From assembly GCF_051912845.1 (NCBI RefSeq), contig NZ_JBNCBU010000001.1, forward strand, positions 620,001 to 684,000: a stretch of DNA of 64,000 nt, given 5' to 3'. The position numbers and the translations under genes are program-made. Source of the stretch: Tsuneonella sediminis (GTDB taxonomy: Bacteria > Pseudomonadota > Alphaproteobacteria > Sphingomonadales > Sphingomonadaceae). Positions 45,417 to 54,553 of the stretch are shown piece by piece. How positions within the stretch are numbered: the stretch's first letter is position 1; every line of letters starts with the position of its first letter. The notes below the pieces were generated by a model that saw nothing but the letters and a program-made list of their open reading frames with translations, made no database searches and had not been told where the DNA came from.

Positions 45417-46490
45417 TCACAGCCGCGTCAGTGTCATCGCCGCGCGGGCGAGCCATGGTGCCTTATCGGTGGCGTGGACCAGCGCCGAAGCACCGGCCTG
45501 CCTTTCGGCAATTTGCCAAATCAGCCTCGCGACGCGGACCGGCCATCTGGCCCGCGCCGCGAACCTTGCCTGGAAATGCGGGCCGTCCCTTCCGGCGAGC
45601 CAGGCCCGTGCCGCGGAAATGCCGCTGTCCAGGGCTATTGCCATGCCCTCGCCAGCGAGAGAAGGAATGACCGCGGCCTGGTCGCCGAGGCGGTAAAGGC
45701 CCGGCTTGCTGGTCCGGGCGATCCAGCCGTAGGGAACCGAGCCGACCGTATCGACCACACTGTCGCTCGGCGCGAAGGCGATGCGCTGGGCAAAGTGGGG
45801 GTGCTCTGCGGCGAGCCGGTCGAGAAGATCGCGCGGCTTCCCGCCGGCATCGGCCAGCAGCGACTTGCGCAGCGCAAGACAGACGTTGGCACTGCCATCC
45901 TCCTGCAAAACGATCCCGGCATATCCGCCGGCAAACAGGTGCAGTTCGATCCGCCCGTCGAGCAGCGTGGCAAGCCGGTCGTGCGCCGGGATGCGGATAC
46001 GCAGGCCAAGCGCGGGATCATCGTCGTCACGCGGGCGCGACTGGCCGCGTACGTCATGCTTGCCGCTGGCGAGGAATATCGCCTCCGATACGTAATCGCT
46101 CGCCTCTCCCTCGACCACGTCCGGCCGGACAGCGCGGACCCGGTCAATGACCAGTCGGGCTCCCGCGGAGACCGCGCGCTTGCGCAGCGCACTGTCGAGC
46201 GCATGGCGCGACAGGCCGAAGCCTGAAGACGGCAATCGAGCCGTCGCCTCACTCGTGCCGGCAATCAGCGCCAGCGTCGCGACCGGGGGCGCGCCCAGAT
46301 GCACGGGACAGGCATCGATCGCCCGCAGCTTCGCCGCGGTGCGCCACGAAAGGAAGCCCCCGCACAGCGCGTCGCCCACCGTCCCGTCGCGGTCTATCAG
46401 GTCCGGCGTAGCTCCGCCGCTGCACAGCTCGATTGCGGCCATGCATCCGGCCGGCCCCGCGCCGACGATCAGCGGCGCTTTTCGACGCAT
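45417..46490 (-). CDS. FAD-dependent oxidoreductase of the type III PKS cassette
   Basis: 357 residues. The N-terminal FAD loop APLIVGAGPAGCMAAIEL and the later LYRLGDQAAVIPSLAGEGMAIAL (second FAD contact) mark it as a geranylgeranyl-reductase/halogenase-like flavoprotein of the PHBH fold. A monooxygenase or reductase acting on the polyketide product is likely. It overlaps the methyltransferase gene by 22 bp, so the three genes 48194-45417 form one operon. Confidence 0.82.
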   Translation of the reverse strand: MRRKAPLIVGAGPAGCMAAIELCSGGATPDLIDRDGTVGDALCGGFLSWRTAAKLRAIDACPVHLGAPPVATLALIAGTSEATARLPSSGFGLSRHALDSALRKRAVSAGARLVIDRVRAVRPDVVEGEASDYVSEAIFLASGKHDVRGQSRPRDDDDPALGLRIRIPAHDRLATLLDGRIELHLFAGGYAGIVLQEDGSANVCLALRKSLLADAGGKPRDLLDRLAAEHPHFAQRIAFAPSDSVVDTVGSVPYGWIARTSKPGLYRLGDQAAVIPSLAGEGMAIALDSGISAARAWLAGRDGPHFQARFAARARWPVRVARLIWQIAERQAGASALVHATDKAPWLARAAMTLTRL

Positions 46491-47155
46491 AGCCGGAAGG
46501 GAAACTGGCGAAATACCCGCGCGCCCTCGATGCCCGCCTCAGCGAGCAGCGGCAGCCACTCAGAGGGTCTATAGGACCGGGCGATCGACAGGCGTCCATC
46601 GTGTCGCACGATGGGGTGCCAGCGCATGATCCCCGCGAGAATCGGCCATCCTGCATAGGCAAAGCCATGACGGTGGAGGTCGTTGACGAACCACCCGGCC
46701 GCAGCCTCGCGATCCATGAACCGCAGGAACGCGACGAGTTGCCCGTGGCTCATGTGATGCGCGACAAGGCTCGAGATCACGCAGTCCCAGCCCTCGCCCG
46801 CGAGATCGGCGTAGTCGCCAGTCCGGTATTCGATCGCCGCACCATTGGATGTCGCACTGCGCGCCGCGGCCACGCTGCGGGGGTTGAGGTCGATCCCGAC
46901 GAGCCGCGCCTCGACCCCGCGCTCCCGAGCCCATTGCGCGATCGCGCGCAGCATGTCGCCGTCGCCGAAGCCGACATCGAGCACGGTGAAACTCTTGCGC
47001 GTGCCGATCGCGCGGTCGAGAAACGCCAGCGTTGGCCGCCGTGCCATGGTCAGCGTATTGACTTGGGCCAGATGGTGAAGGACTTGCGCGTAGGTCCCCG
47101 CGTCGAGCGCGGGATCGTCCATTAGTTCGTCGTCGAGGGCGCGATCAGCCAGCAT
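46469..47155 (-). CDS. SAM-dependent methyltransferase of the type III PKS cassette
   Basis: 228 residues. SAM motif I is VLDVGFGDGDML (58-69). GIDLNPRS and the later ISSLVAHHMSHGQLVAFLRFM fit class I methyltransferases of the UbiE/MenG-like group. It probably methylates a phenolic or pyrone product of the neighbouring polyketide synthase, as an inference from context. I chose ATG 47155 (MLADRALDD), giving an 11-bp overlap with the PKS end. Confidence 0.85.
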   Translation of the reverse strand: MLADRALDDELMDDPALDAGTYAQVLHHLAQVNTLTMARRPTLAFLDRAIGTRKSFTVLDVGFGDGDMLRAIAQWARERGVEARLVGIDLNPRSVAAARSATSNGAAIEYRTGDYADLAGEGWDCVISSLVAHHMSHGQLVAFLRFMDREAAAGWFVNDLHRHGFAYAGWPILAGIMRWHPIVRHDGRLSIARSYRPSEWLPLLAEAGIEGARVFRQFPFRLCVEKRR

Positions 47156-48194
47156 CGCGCCAGCCGAAGCGAAAACCCTCCATTGCAAGGCCCGGTCCGA
47201 ACGCCAGTGCGACCCCGCTGTCCGGACGCGAACGCAGGATTCGCCTGAGCGCGAACATCAAGGTCGAGGAACTCATGTTCCCGAACATCCGCAGGACCTC
47301 GCGCGATTCGTCGAGCGCCGTTGGCGAGAGATGCAGGCCCTTTTCGACCGCATCGAGGATCGAGCGCCCCCCCGCGTGAACAGCCCACGCAGCGATATCT
47401 GCCGGATCCCTGCCTCCCGTGATCCGGCGCTGGACGGTCGGGTCGGCCAGTGCGGACGCAATTCGTCCCGGCACTTCGCCCGACAGCCGCATGTGGAAGC
47501 CGGTATCCCCTATGCGCCAGGTTATCAGATCAGCACTGTCGGGAAGCGCCGCCGAAATGCCTTCACCCAGTGCCAGTCCTGCTTCACGCCGGGTGACGAT
47601 GGCCGCTGCGGCCCCGTCGCCGAACTGCGCGCCCATGAGGAGCGGCTCGAGGTCCATTTCCTCCTGATGGTGCAGGCTCGACAGTTCGACGGTGACGACG
47701 AGTACGCGGGCGTCGGGTTCGGATCGCACGATGTGCCGTGCGGTGCGAAGCGCCGTCACGGCAGCGTAGCATCCCATAAAGCCGACAAGGACCCGCTCGA
47801 CGCTATCTCCCAGCCCGAGCCGGCGAGCGATGATCTGGTCGATGCCCGGTGCGACGAAGCCCGTGCAGCTGGCGACGACGATGTGGGTCGGCGTTCCGAG
47901 TTCGGGCAGGCCGGCAATGGCCTTCAACGCCAGCTCGGGTGCCGCCCGCGAGTAGATTGCCATGCGAGCCGCAGTGCTCGGCGCCTCGCCGCCGTAGAAG
48001 CCGACCCCCTCGTCAAGCCGAGCGTCTTCCTCGTCCAGGACCGACCAGCGATGCTCGATTCCGGACCGGCTCGCCATGCGTTCATAGAGCTTTGCTTCGC
48101 GGCTTTCGCCCAGGCGGGACAGGGCCCAGCGGCGATAGTCGGGTTCGAAATCAAGATCAGGGACCGCTGTGGCGATCGCCGAGATAGTAGCCAT
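47145..48194 (-). CDS. Type III polyketide synthase (chalcone/alkylresorcinol synthase-like)
   Basis: 349 residues, thiolase fold. The catalytic triad is visible: Cys110 (VVASCTGF), His273 (AVHAGGRSIL) and Asn306 (FGNMSSST). GVALAFGPGLAMEGF is the C-terminal CHS-like signature. Such enzymes extend an acyl-CoA starter with malonyl-CoA to resorcinols, pyrones or phloroglucinols. The product cannot be read from the sequence. First gene of a three-gene operon with a methyltransferase and a flavin oxidoreductase. Confidence 0.92.
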   Translation of the reverse strand: MATISAIATAVPDLDFEPDYRRWALSRLGESREAKLYERMASRSGIEHRWSVLDEEDARLDEGVGFYGGEAPSTAARMAIYSRAAPELALKAIAGLPELGTPTHIVVASCTGFVAPGIDQIIARRLGLGDSVERVLVGFMGCYAAVTALRTARHIVRSEPDARVLVVTVELSSLHHQEEMDLEPLLMGAQFGDGAAAAIVTRREAGLALGEGISAALPDSADLITWRIGDTGFHMRLSGEVPGRIASALADPTVQRRITGGRDPADIAAWAVHAGGRSILDAVEKGLHLSPTALDESREVLRMFGNMSSSTLMFALRRILRSRPDSGVALAFGPGLAMEGFRFGWRDAG

Positions 48195-48259
48195 GTCGGG
48201 CAATTCCCGTCGTCATTTGCAATCCAAACGGTCCCCGCGCCGGATTGCTCCACACGATA

Positions 48260-50320
48260 CTAGCGTTCGGGCACCCTAGAGCGCAACTCGTCGAGCCAGA
48301 CATCGGCAACCGCGTCCGACGGCGCGCGCCAGTCGCCACGGGGGCTGAGCGCACCGCCGGCACTAACCTTGGGACCGTTGGGCATTGCGCTGCGCTTGAA
48401 CTGGCTGAAACCGAAGAACCGGCGCAGGAAGTTCTCGAGCCAGTGGCGGATCGTGACGAGGTCGTATTCGTGTTTGGCATCCTCAGGGAAGGCTAGCGGC
48501 CACCGGCCGCGGCTCGCATCGCGCCAGGCGTGCCAGGCAAGGAACGCGACCTTCGACGGCTTCTGACCCCAACGGATGGTGTGGTGGAGGAAGAAATCGT
48601 TCAGCTCGTACGGGCCGATGATGCTCTGCGTGCTCTGGATCTCGCCGCCATCGCCGGGAGGAACGAGTTCCGGGCTGATTTCAGTGCCAACGATGGATTC
48701 TAGCACCGCGTCGGTCACCGAGTCGAACTGGTCGGTGCGCGTCGTCCAGCGGATTAAACACTGGATGAGCGTCTTGGGAACGCCCGAGTTCACCCCGTAA
48801 TGGCTCATCTGGTCGCCGACGCCGTATGTGCACCAGCCCAGCGCGAGTTCCGACAGGTCCCCGGTGCCGATCACGAACCCGCCGTGCTGGCCGGCGAGCC
48901 GGAATAGATAGTCGGTGCGAAGCCCCGCCTGGACATTCTCGAACGTGGTATCGTGGACCGGCTCGCCCTGCGCATACGCATGACCGATATCGTGCAGCAT
49001 GCGCTCCGCGGCGGGCCGGATGTCGATTTCCTCGGCCGTGATGCCGAGCGCTTCCATCAGTTTCCATGCGTTCGACTTGGTGCCTTCCGAGGTCCCGAAA
49101 CCGGGCATCGTGTATCCGCGGATAGTTGCGCGAGGCAGGCCCAGCCGGTCGCAGGCCTTGGCGGCAACGATGAGCGCATGCGTGCTGTCGAGGCCGCCCG
49201 ACACCCCGATCACCAGCGACCTGGGCTTCGTCGCCTCGATCCGGCGCATCAGTCCGTCGACCTGGATGTTGAACGCCTCGAAGCAATCCTCGTCGAGTTT
49301 GTCGGGACGGTTGGGCACGAACGGGAAGCGCCGCACGGGACGGACAAGTCCGATGTCCGCGAACGACGGTTCATGCGCGAAAGGCACGATCCTGAAACTG
49401 TCTTCGGGGCGGCCCTCGTGCTCGGCCGCGTCGTTGAAGGTCTGCATCCGCATCCGGTCGGACAGGATGCGTTCGCAATCGACGTCAGCGATGCAGAGCT
49501 CGGGCTGCAAGGCGAAGCGTTCGCTCTCGGCAAGGAGGTCGCCGAGTTCGTAGATCATGCCCTGCCCGTCCCATGCAAGGTCGGTCGTGCTCTCGCCGTG
49601 CCCGGCGGCGGAATAGACATACGCCGCCACCGCGCGGCTCGACTGCGACCGGCTGAGCAGGTGGCGCTCGTCGCTCTTCCCGATGGTGATATTCGACGCG
49701 GACAGGTTGCACAGGATCGTCGCCCCGGCGAGCGCGGCGCGGGTCGATGGGGGAACCGGGGCCCAGTAATCCTCGCAAATCTCGACCGCCACTCGGAACC
49801 CGGGCAGATCCTCGGCGGCGAAGATCAGGTCGGTCCCGAACGGGACCTGACTTCCGGCCACGGCGATCTCGATCCCTTCGATCAGCCGCCCATTGGCGAA
49901 CCAGCGCTTCTCGTAGAATTCGCGGTAGTTCGGCAAGTAGCTTTTGGGCACGGCACCCAGCAGCCGCCCGCGATGGATAGCCAGCGCGCAGTTGTACAGG
50001 CGGCCATTGTGCCGCAGCGGCGCGCCGATGAGCAGGAGCGGGTCGAGATCGCTGCTTGCCTCTATGATGTCGGCCACTGCCGCCTCGACCGCCTCGACCA
50101 TCGCAAGCTGGAGATGGAGGTCGTCGATGGCGTAGGACGACAGGCACAGCTCCGGATAGACCACGAGATCCACGTGCGCGTCGTGCGCGCGCCTCGCTTC
50201 TTCCAGAATGGCGTCGCGGTTGAACGCCACGTCGGCCGTGCGCACCTGCGGGGTGCTCGCGGCCACGCGCACGAGCCCGTGCGCGTGCAGGGAATAGAAG
50301 CGGTCCGAAGCGTCGTTCAT
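48260..50320 (-). CDS. nadE: Glutamine-dependent NAD+ synthetase
   Basis: 686 residues. The N-terminal nitrilase-type glutaminase has Glu (VVYPELCLSSYA), Lys (VPKSYLPNYREFYEKRWF) and nucleophile Cys (RVAVEICEDYW). The C-terminal synthetase has the PP-loop LVIGVSGGLDSTHAL. It amidates deamido-NAD to NAD using glutamine nitrogen. The start overlaps the CinA-like stop (4 bp). Confidence 0.96.
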   Translation of the reverse strand: MNDASDRFYSLHAHGLVRVAASTPQVRTADVAFNRDAILEEARRAHDAHVDLVVYPELCLSSYAIDDLHLQLAMVEAVEAAVADIIEASSDLDPLLLIGAPLRHNGRLYNCALAIHRGRLLGAVPKSYLPNYREFYEKRWFANGRLIEGIEIAVAGSQVPFGTDLIFAAEDLPGFRVAVEICEDYWAPVPPSTRAALAGATILCNLSASNITIGKSDERHLLSRSQSSRAVAAYVYSAAGHGESTTDLAWDGQGMIYELGDLLAESERFALQPELCIADVDCERILSDRMRMQTFNDAAEHEGRPEDSFRIVPFAHEPSFADIGLVRPVRRFPFVPNRPDKLDEDCFEAFNIQVDGLMRRIEATKPRSLVIGVSGGLDSTHALIVAAKACDRLGLPRATIRGYTMPGFGTSEGTKSNAWKLMEALGITAEEIDIRPAAERMLHDIGHAYAQGEPVHDTTFENVQAGLRTDYLFRLAGQHGGFVIGTGDLSELALGWCTYGVGDQMSHYGVNSGVPKTLIQCLIRWTTRTDQFDSVTDAVLESIVGTEISPELVPPGDGGEIQSTQSIIGPYELNDFFLHHTIRWGQKPSKVAFLAWHAWRDASRGRWPLAFPEDAKHEYDLVTIRHWLENFLRRFFGFSQFKRSAMPNGPKVSAGGALSPRGDWRAPSDAVADVWLDELRSRVPER

Positions 50321-50844
50321 GCGTGGAGCGCGTCTTCCATCATCGCGAGCGCGACTTCAAGCGCGGCGATCCGGACGCCCGCGCGACCGATCGATCCGAA
50401 ATGCTCCTCGCGGTGGGCGCAGGCCCCGTCACGGGTCGCGCAGGCGAAGTGCACAAGCCCTTCCTCGTCGCCCGGCCCGCCGGGGCCCGCAAAGCCCGTC
50501 ACCGACAGGGCGACGTCGGCGTCAGACCGCGCGATCGCTCCCTTCGCCATGGCGCGCGCCACATCCTCGCTCACCACGCCGACGCTGTCGATCAGCCCGG
50601 CGTCCACCCCGAGCAGATCGGTTTTCGCCGCTTCCGCATAGGTCACGAAACCGCGATCGAATACATGGCCGCGTCCGCCGACGTCCGTCAGCAGGGCGGC
50701 CAGCAATCCGCCCGTGCAACTCTCGGCGGTTGCGAGCGACAGATCCTTTTCATGCGCCAGATCGAGGACACGGCAGGCCCTCTCCTGCAGTGCATCGGGC
50801 AAGGCGTGGTCAAGCGTCTCGGCCTTGTCGCTGTTCTTTGTCAT
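50317..50844 (-). CDS. CinA-family protein (nicotinamide-nucleotide amidohydrolase type)
   Basis: 175 residues, only the C-terminal CinA (PncC) domain: LATAESCTGGLLAALLTDVGG, VTYAEAAKTDLLGV, VALSVTGFAGPGG. PncC deamidates nicotinamide mononucleotide in the pyridine salvage cycle. Its 4-bp overlap with nadE fits a joint role in NAD metabolism, since its product feeds back to NAD through NadE. Confidence 0.9.
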   Translation of the reverse strand: MTKNSDKAETLDHALPDALQERACRVLDLAHEKDLSLATAESCTGGLLAALLTDVGGRGHVFDRGFVTYAEAAKTDLLGVDAGLIDSVGVVSEDVARAMAKGAIARSDADVALSVTGFAGPGGPGDEEGLVHFACATRDGACAHREEHFGSIGRAGVRIAALEVALAMMEDALHA

Positions 50845-50893
50845 GCGGGCTCAACCCCGGCTCGGCGGGAGCGTTCCGTACCGTCCTTCCCGC

Positions 50894-51904
50894 TCACGCA
50901 GCAAGCAGCTTGCTGGCCCGGGGTGATCCCTCGAGAAGATCGATCAGCGCCCGTTCCTCGCGTCCCAGCCAGCGGGTCGCGCGCGGCATCCGCAAGGCGC
51001 TGCGCCATTTCTGCTGCCGTTCGACGAGCGCGATGACCGCGGGATGCACGTAGCTGCGCCGCGTCACCGCTGGCGTGTTGCCGAGGTGATCGGCCACTTC
51101 CTCGAGCATGGCTTTCAGCGTCACCTGTCCCTCGGCCTCGGCCAGGACCTTGAGTGCCAGGACGCTGGCATGCCAGGTGCGAAAGCTCTTGGCGGTGAAA
51201 TGATCGCCCATCGTCTCGCACAGGTAATCGTTGACGTCCGCCGACCCGACCGAGCGCAGATCGCCGTTCTCGTCCTCGTACTGAAACAATCGCTGACCCG
51301 GCAGGTCCTGCATGGCCCGCACGACCCGGCTGAGCGCCCGGTCCGACAGCACCACTTCGCGTTCGACCCCGCTCTTCCCCCTGAACTTGAGCCGGATGGT
51401 CTGGCCTTTCACCTGCGCATGGCGCTGGCGCAGCGTCGTTGCTCCGAAGCTCTTGTTCGACCGCGCATAGGCATCGTTGCCGATGCGGATGGCGCCGAGG
51501 TCGAGCAGGCGCACGACACTTGCGATCGCGCGCTCACGGGTGAGGGCCCGGGCCTTGAGGTCGATCTCGACCCGTTTGCGCACGAGCGGCAGGAGCCGGC
51601 CGAAAGATGCGCAGCCGTCGAACTTCTCGCTTTCGCGCGCAGTCCGGAAATCAGGGTGATAGCGGTACTGCTTGCGCCCCTTGGCGTCGATACCGGTGGC
51701 GAGGATGTGGCCGTTCGGCGCCGGGCAGAACCATGCGTCGGTATAGGCGGGCGGGAGTGCCACCCGGTTCAGGCGGTCCCGCTCGTCCGGATCGGTGATC
51801 AGCTCGCCCTTGGGATCGTAATAGGCCCATCCACGACCGCTGCGCTTGCGCGTGATGCCCGGCATGTCGTCGTCGACATATATGAGCTTGGATTGAGCGA
51901 CCAT
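50894..51904 (-). CDS. DNA topoisomerase IB (poxvirus type)
   Basis: 336 residues. The N-terminal domain (GITRKRSGRGWAYYDPKG, RLNRVALPPAYTDAWFCPAPNGHILATG) and the catalytic domain (LLDLGAIRIGNDAYARSNKSFGATTLR, FRTWHASVLALKVL) precede the nucleophile TRRSYVHP (Tyr285). It relaxes supercoils without ATP. The full catalytic set appears present. Confidence 0.95.
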   Translation of the reverse strand: MVAQSKLIYVDDDMPGITRKRSGRGWAYYDPKGELITDPDERDRLNRVALPPAYTDAWFCPAPNGHILATGIDAKGRKQYRYHPDFRTARESEKFDGCASFGRLLPLVRKRVEIDLKARALTRERAIASVVRLLDLGAIRIGNDAYARSNKSFGATTLRQRHAQVKGQTIRLKFRGKSGVEREVVLSDRALSRVVRAMQDLPGQRLFQYEDENGDLRSVGSADVNDYLCETMGDHFTAKSFRTWHASVLALKVLAEAEGQVTLKAMLEEVADHLGNTPAVTRRSYVHPAVIALVERQQKWRSALRMPRATRWLGREERALIDLLEGSPRASKLLAA

Positions 51905-51987
51905 GACCTGCGCAACGGCATTGGCGGCTTGCGGTTCCGCGAGCCCATGTCCATCTTCTTCTGAACGTCACACGGAGCGTCTCGCGC

Positions 51988-52866
51988 ATGACCGGTACCG
52001 ACTATTCCCCGCCGAAAGTCTGGACACACGACAAGGAGAACGGGGGTCGTTTCGCCAGCATCAACCGCCCCACCGCCGGCGCTCGGCACGACCGGGAACT
52101 GCCGGTCGGCGCGCATCCGTTCCAGCTCTACTCGCTCGGCACCCCGAACGGGCAGAAAGTGACGATCATGTTCGAGGAACTGCTCGAGGCGGGCCACGAT
52201 GCCGAATACGATGCGTGGATCATCAACATCGGCGAGGGCGACCAGTTCTCGAGCGGGTTCACCGCGCTCAATCCCAACGGCAAGATTCCCGCGCTGGAGG
52301 ACCGCAGCGGCGCGGAACCCTTCCGCGTATTCGAAAGCGGCGCGATCCTTATCCACCTGGCGGAGAAATTCGATTTCCTGCTGCCCCGGCAAAATCCCGC
52401 CCGTGCCGAGGTGCTGAGCTGGCTGATGTGGCAGATGGGCACCGCCCCGTTCATCGGCGGCGGTTTCGGTCACTTCTACGCTTACGCTCCGGAAAAGTTC
52501 GAATACCCGATCAACCGCTACGCGATGGAAACGAAGCGCATTCTTTCGGTCGCCGATCTGCGGCTGGCAGAAACCGAATTTCTCGCGGGAAGCGCCTATT
52601 CGATCGCCGACGTCGCGGCCTACGGCTGGTTCGGCGCGTTGTTGCGGGGCGATGCCTACAACGACGCGGCGAAGTTCCTGTCGGTGCACGAATACACCAA
52701 CCTCGCAAGGTGGGTCCGCGCGCTCGAAGACAGGCCTGCGGTCCGGCGTGGCCGGATCGTAAACACGTCCAACATGAAGGAACGCCACTCGGCGGCCGAT
52801 TTCGACGCGATCGAAAAGCCCGAATTGCTCGACCGCGTCCCCTGGAAGTCGCTCGAGAGCGCCTGA
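51988..52866 (+). CDS. yghU: Glutathione-dependent disulfide-bond oxidoreductase YghU
   Basis: 292 residues. The Nu-class GST N-terminal domain is HPFQLYSLGTPNGQKVTIMFEELLEAG. NPNGKIPALEDRSGAEPFRVFESGAILIHLAEKF is the glutathione-binding region with the ES motif. A helical C-terminal domain follows. YghU binds two glutathiones and reduces disulfides. It is divergent from the topoisomerase gene (83 bp between starts). Confidence 0.93.
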   Translation: MTGTDYSPPKVWTHDKENGGRFASINRPTAGARHDRELPVGAHPFQLYSLGTPNGQKVTIMFEELLEAGHDAEYDAWIINIGEGDQFSSGFTALNPNGKIPALEDRSGAEPFRVFESGAILIHLAEKFDFLLPRQNPARAEVLSWLMWQMGTAPFIGGGFGHFYAYAPEKFEYPINRYAMETKRILSVADLRLAETEFLAGSAYSIADVAAYGWFGALLRGDAYNDAAKFLSVHEYTNLARWVRALEDRPAVRRGRIVNTSNMKERHSAADFDAIEKPELLDRVPWKSLESA

Positions 52867-52878
52867 CGGCCGCAGGGA

Positions 52879-53250
52879 TCAATCGGGACGCGGGGGATCC
52901 GTTCGCCGCAAGGTGAACATGTACGCCGCCAGTTCCTCGATGTGCTCCGCCGGAATCTCGAAATACATCTCGTCCGGATAGTTGCGGTGGTCGCGCATCC
53001 ACTGCGCCAGCGTTGCGGGGGTCAAGCCAGGCAAATTCGCGATGGCGGAAAAGCTGGGCGCGAGCGCCAACGGCGAGGTTTCCGCATGATCGACCGAGTG
53101 ACAATCGGCGCAACGGTTGACGGCAAGCTTGTAGCCCCGTGCCTCAAGCGCGCTGCCGGCGTCCATCGCACCTGTGTCATCGGATCTTGGCGCAAACGAG
53201 TGGCAACCGGCCAGGGCAGCGCACGCCAAGGGGATCAGCAGCTTCGTCAT
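52879..53250 (-). CDS. Cytochrome c family lipoprotein
   Basis: 123 residues. MTKLLIPLACAALAGC is a signal with a lipobox (Cys16), giving a membrane-anchored periplasmic protein. One haem site, CADCH (47-51), is present, with an axial Met candidate in PDEMYFEIP. I chose ATG 53250 because it places the signal peptide correctly. A possible FNR/CRP-type box lies about 42 bp upstream. No oxidase or dehydrogenase partner is adjacent. Confidence 0.85.
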   Translation of the reverse strand: MTKLLIPLACAALAGCHSFAPRSDDTGAMDAGSALEARGYKLAVNRCADCHSVDHAETSPLALAPSFSAIANLPGLTPATLAQWMRDHRNYPDEMYFEIPAEHIEELAAYMFTLRRTDPPRPD

Positions 53251-53285
53251 TCCCAGGAGACTGGTGATCCGCATTCCCGGCGGCA

Positions 53286-53299
53286 ATGATCCAGATCAA
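53286..53299 (-). promoter_or_regulatory. Possible FNR/FixK-type box upstream of the cytochrome c gene
   Basis: On the minus strand: TTGAT-CTGG-ATCAT, one mismatch from the consensus TTGAT-N4-ATCAA, centred about 42 bp before ATG 53250. An oxygen-responsive site would suit a cytochrome gene, but I see no good -10 element and the motif is short. Confidence 0.35.
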
Positions 53300-53414
53300 A
53301 TCGCTGGCCGTGGCAGCCAGCCCCGCATGCGGCCTGACCCGCGCCGCCCGCGTTCTTGAATCGGTACCGGGTCTTTCCTTGCGCGGCGAGGTCGCTATAG
53401 GAGCGCCGCGCTGC

Positions 53415-53489
53415 TGGGGCGTCGCCAAGTGGTAAGGCACCGGTTTTTGGTACCGGCATTCGCAGGTTCGAATCCTGCCGCCCCAGCCA
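53415..53489 (+). tRNA. tRNA-Gln (anticodon TTG)
   Basis: Acceptor stem TGGGGCG (53415-53421) pairs with CGCCCCA (53479-53485). D arm GCCAAGTGGTAAGGC, anticodon stem-loop ACCGG-TTTTTGGTA-CCGG with TTG, and T arm GCAGGTTCGAATCCTGC are canonical. CCA is encoded (53487-53489). It is convergent with the nitronate monooxygenase gene, whose stop is 4 bp away. Confidence 0.97.
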
Positions 53490-53492
53490 GCG

Positions 53493-54473
53493 CTAATCGT
53501 CCAGCGAGCCAAGCCGGGCCCGCACCGCCTCGGCCTGCGCCATGATGTTGGCGACCAGCTGCTTGCAGGTCGGGATGTCGTGGATCAGCGCCTGGCTCTG
53601 CCCGCTCGACCAGATGCCGCCGTCCATATCCCCCATTGCATAGACGAGTTCGCGCCCGCGCGCGCCGGCCATGAGGTGTTTCACTTCCTCGAACGTGGTG
53701 TCAGGGTTGCGCTGGATCGCGGCGACCTCTTCGGAGACCGCGTTGCGTGCGACACGCGCAGTGTTACGGAATGGCCGGCCCACCAGCACCGTGTCGAGTT
53801 CGGTGTTCTCGACGATCTGGCGCTTCACGTTGGGATGGATCGCCGCTTCCTGCGTGGCGCAGAAGCGCGTGCCCATGTTGACCGCGTCCGCACCCAGCGC
53901 GAGCGCGGCGACCAGGCTGCGGCCATCGGCCATGCCGCCACTCGCCACGATCGGCGTGTCGGGAAGCGCATCCACGGTAGCGGGCAGCAGGACGACAAGC
54001 CCGACGTCATCCTCGCCCGGATGCCCAGCGCATTCGAACCCGTCGATGCTGATCACGTCCACGCCCTTGCGCACCGCGCTTTCGGAATGGCGGACGCTGG
54101 TGCACTTGTGGATCACCCTGACCCCGGCTTCCTTGAACGCGGGCAGGTGATCGGTCGGCGCGCGCCCGGCGGTCTCCACTATCTTGAGACCGCTCTGGAT
54201 GATCGCCTCGCGGTATTCGTCGTAAGGGATCGGGTTGATCGACGGCAGCAGGGTCAGGTTCACGCCGAACGGCTTGTCGGTCAGCCCGCGAACCTTGTCG
54301 ATTTCCTCCCTGAGCGCGGCACCGCTGGGATACATGTGCGCGGTGATGAACCCGAGCGCGCCGGCCTCGGCGACGGCGGCGACGAGTTCGCCGTAACCCA
54401 CGCCGGTCATGCCCCCCATGAGGATCGGTGTCTCGACCCCGAACATCTCCGTGATCCGCGTCTTGAACGCCAT
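53493..54473 (-). CDS. Nitronate monooxygenase (2-nitropropane dioxygenase-like)
   Basis: 326 residues. TRITEMFGVETPILMGGMTGVGYGELVAAVAEAG, DGFECAGHPGEDDVG and IVASGGMADGRSLVAALALGADAVNMGTRF form the FMN-binding TIM barrel of the NMO/EnoylReductase-II family. The His in the AGHPGE stretch is the expected catalytic base region. It oxidises alkyl nitronates; related proteins act on other substrates. ATG 54473 (MAFKTRI) is the start used by the family. Confidence 0.92.
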   Translation of the reverse strand: MAFKTRITEMFGVETPILMGGMTGVGYGELVAAVAEAGALGFITAHMYPSGAALREEIDKVRGLTDKPFGVNLTLLPSINPIPYDEYREAIIQSGLKIVETAGRAPTDHLPAFKEAGVRVIHKCTSVRHSESAVRKGVDVISIDGFECAGHPGEDDVGLVVLLPATVDALPDTPIVASGGMADGRSLVAALALGADAVNMGTRFCATQEAAIHPNVKRQIVENTELDTVLVGRPFRNTARVARNAVSEEVAAIQRNPDTTFEEVKHLMAGARGRELVYAMGDMDGGIWSSGQSQALIHDIPTCKQLVANIMAQAEAVRARLGSLDD

Positions 54474-54553
54474 CGTCCACTCCCTGCTTGCTCGCTTTAC
54501 GTTTGCGTCAACCTTACGCGAGCACGGCGGCAGGGCAAGCGAAATGCCCGAAG

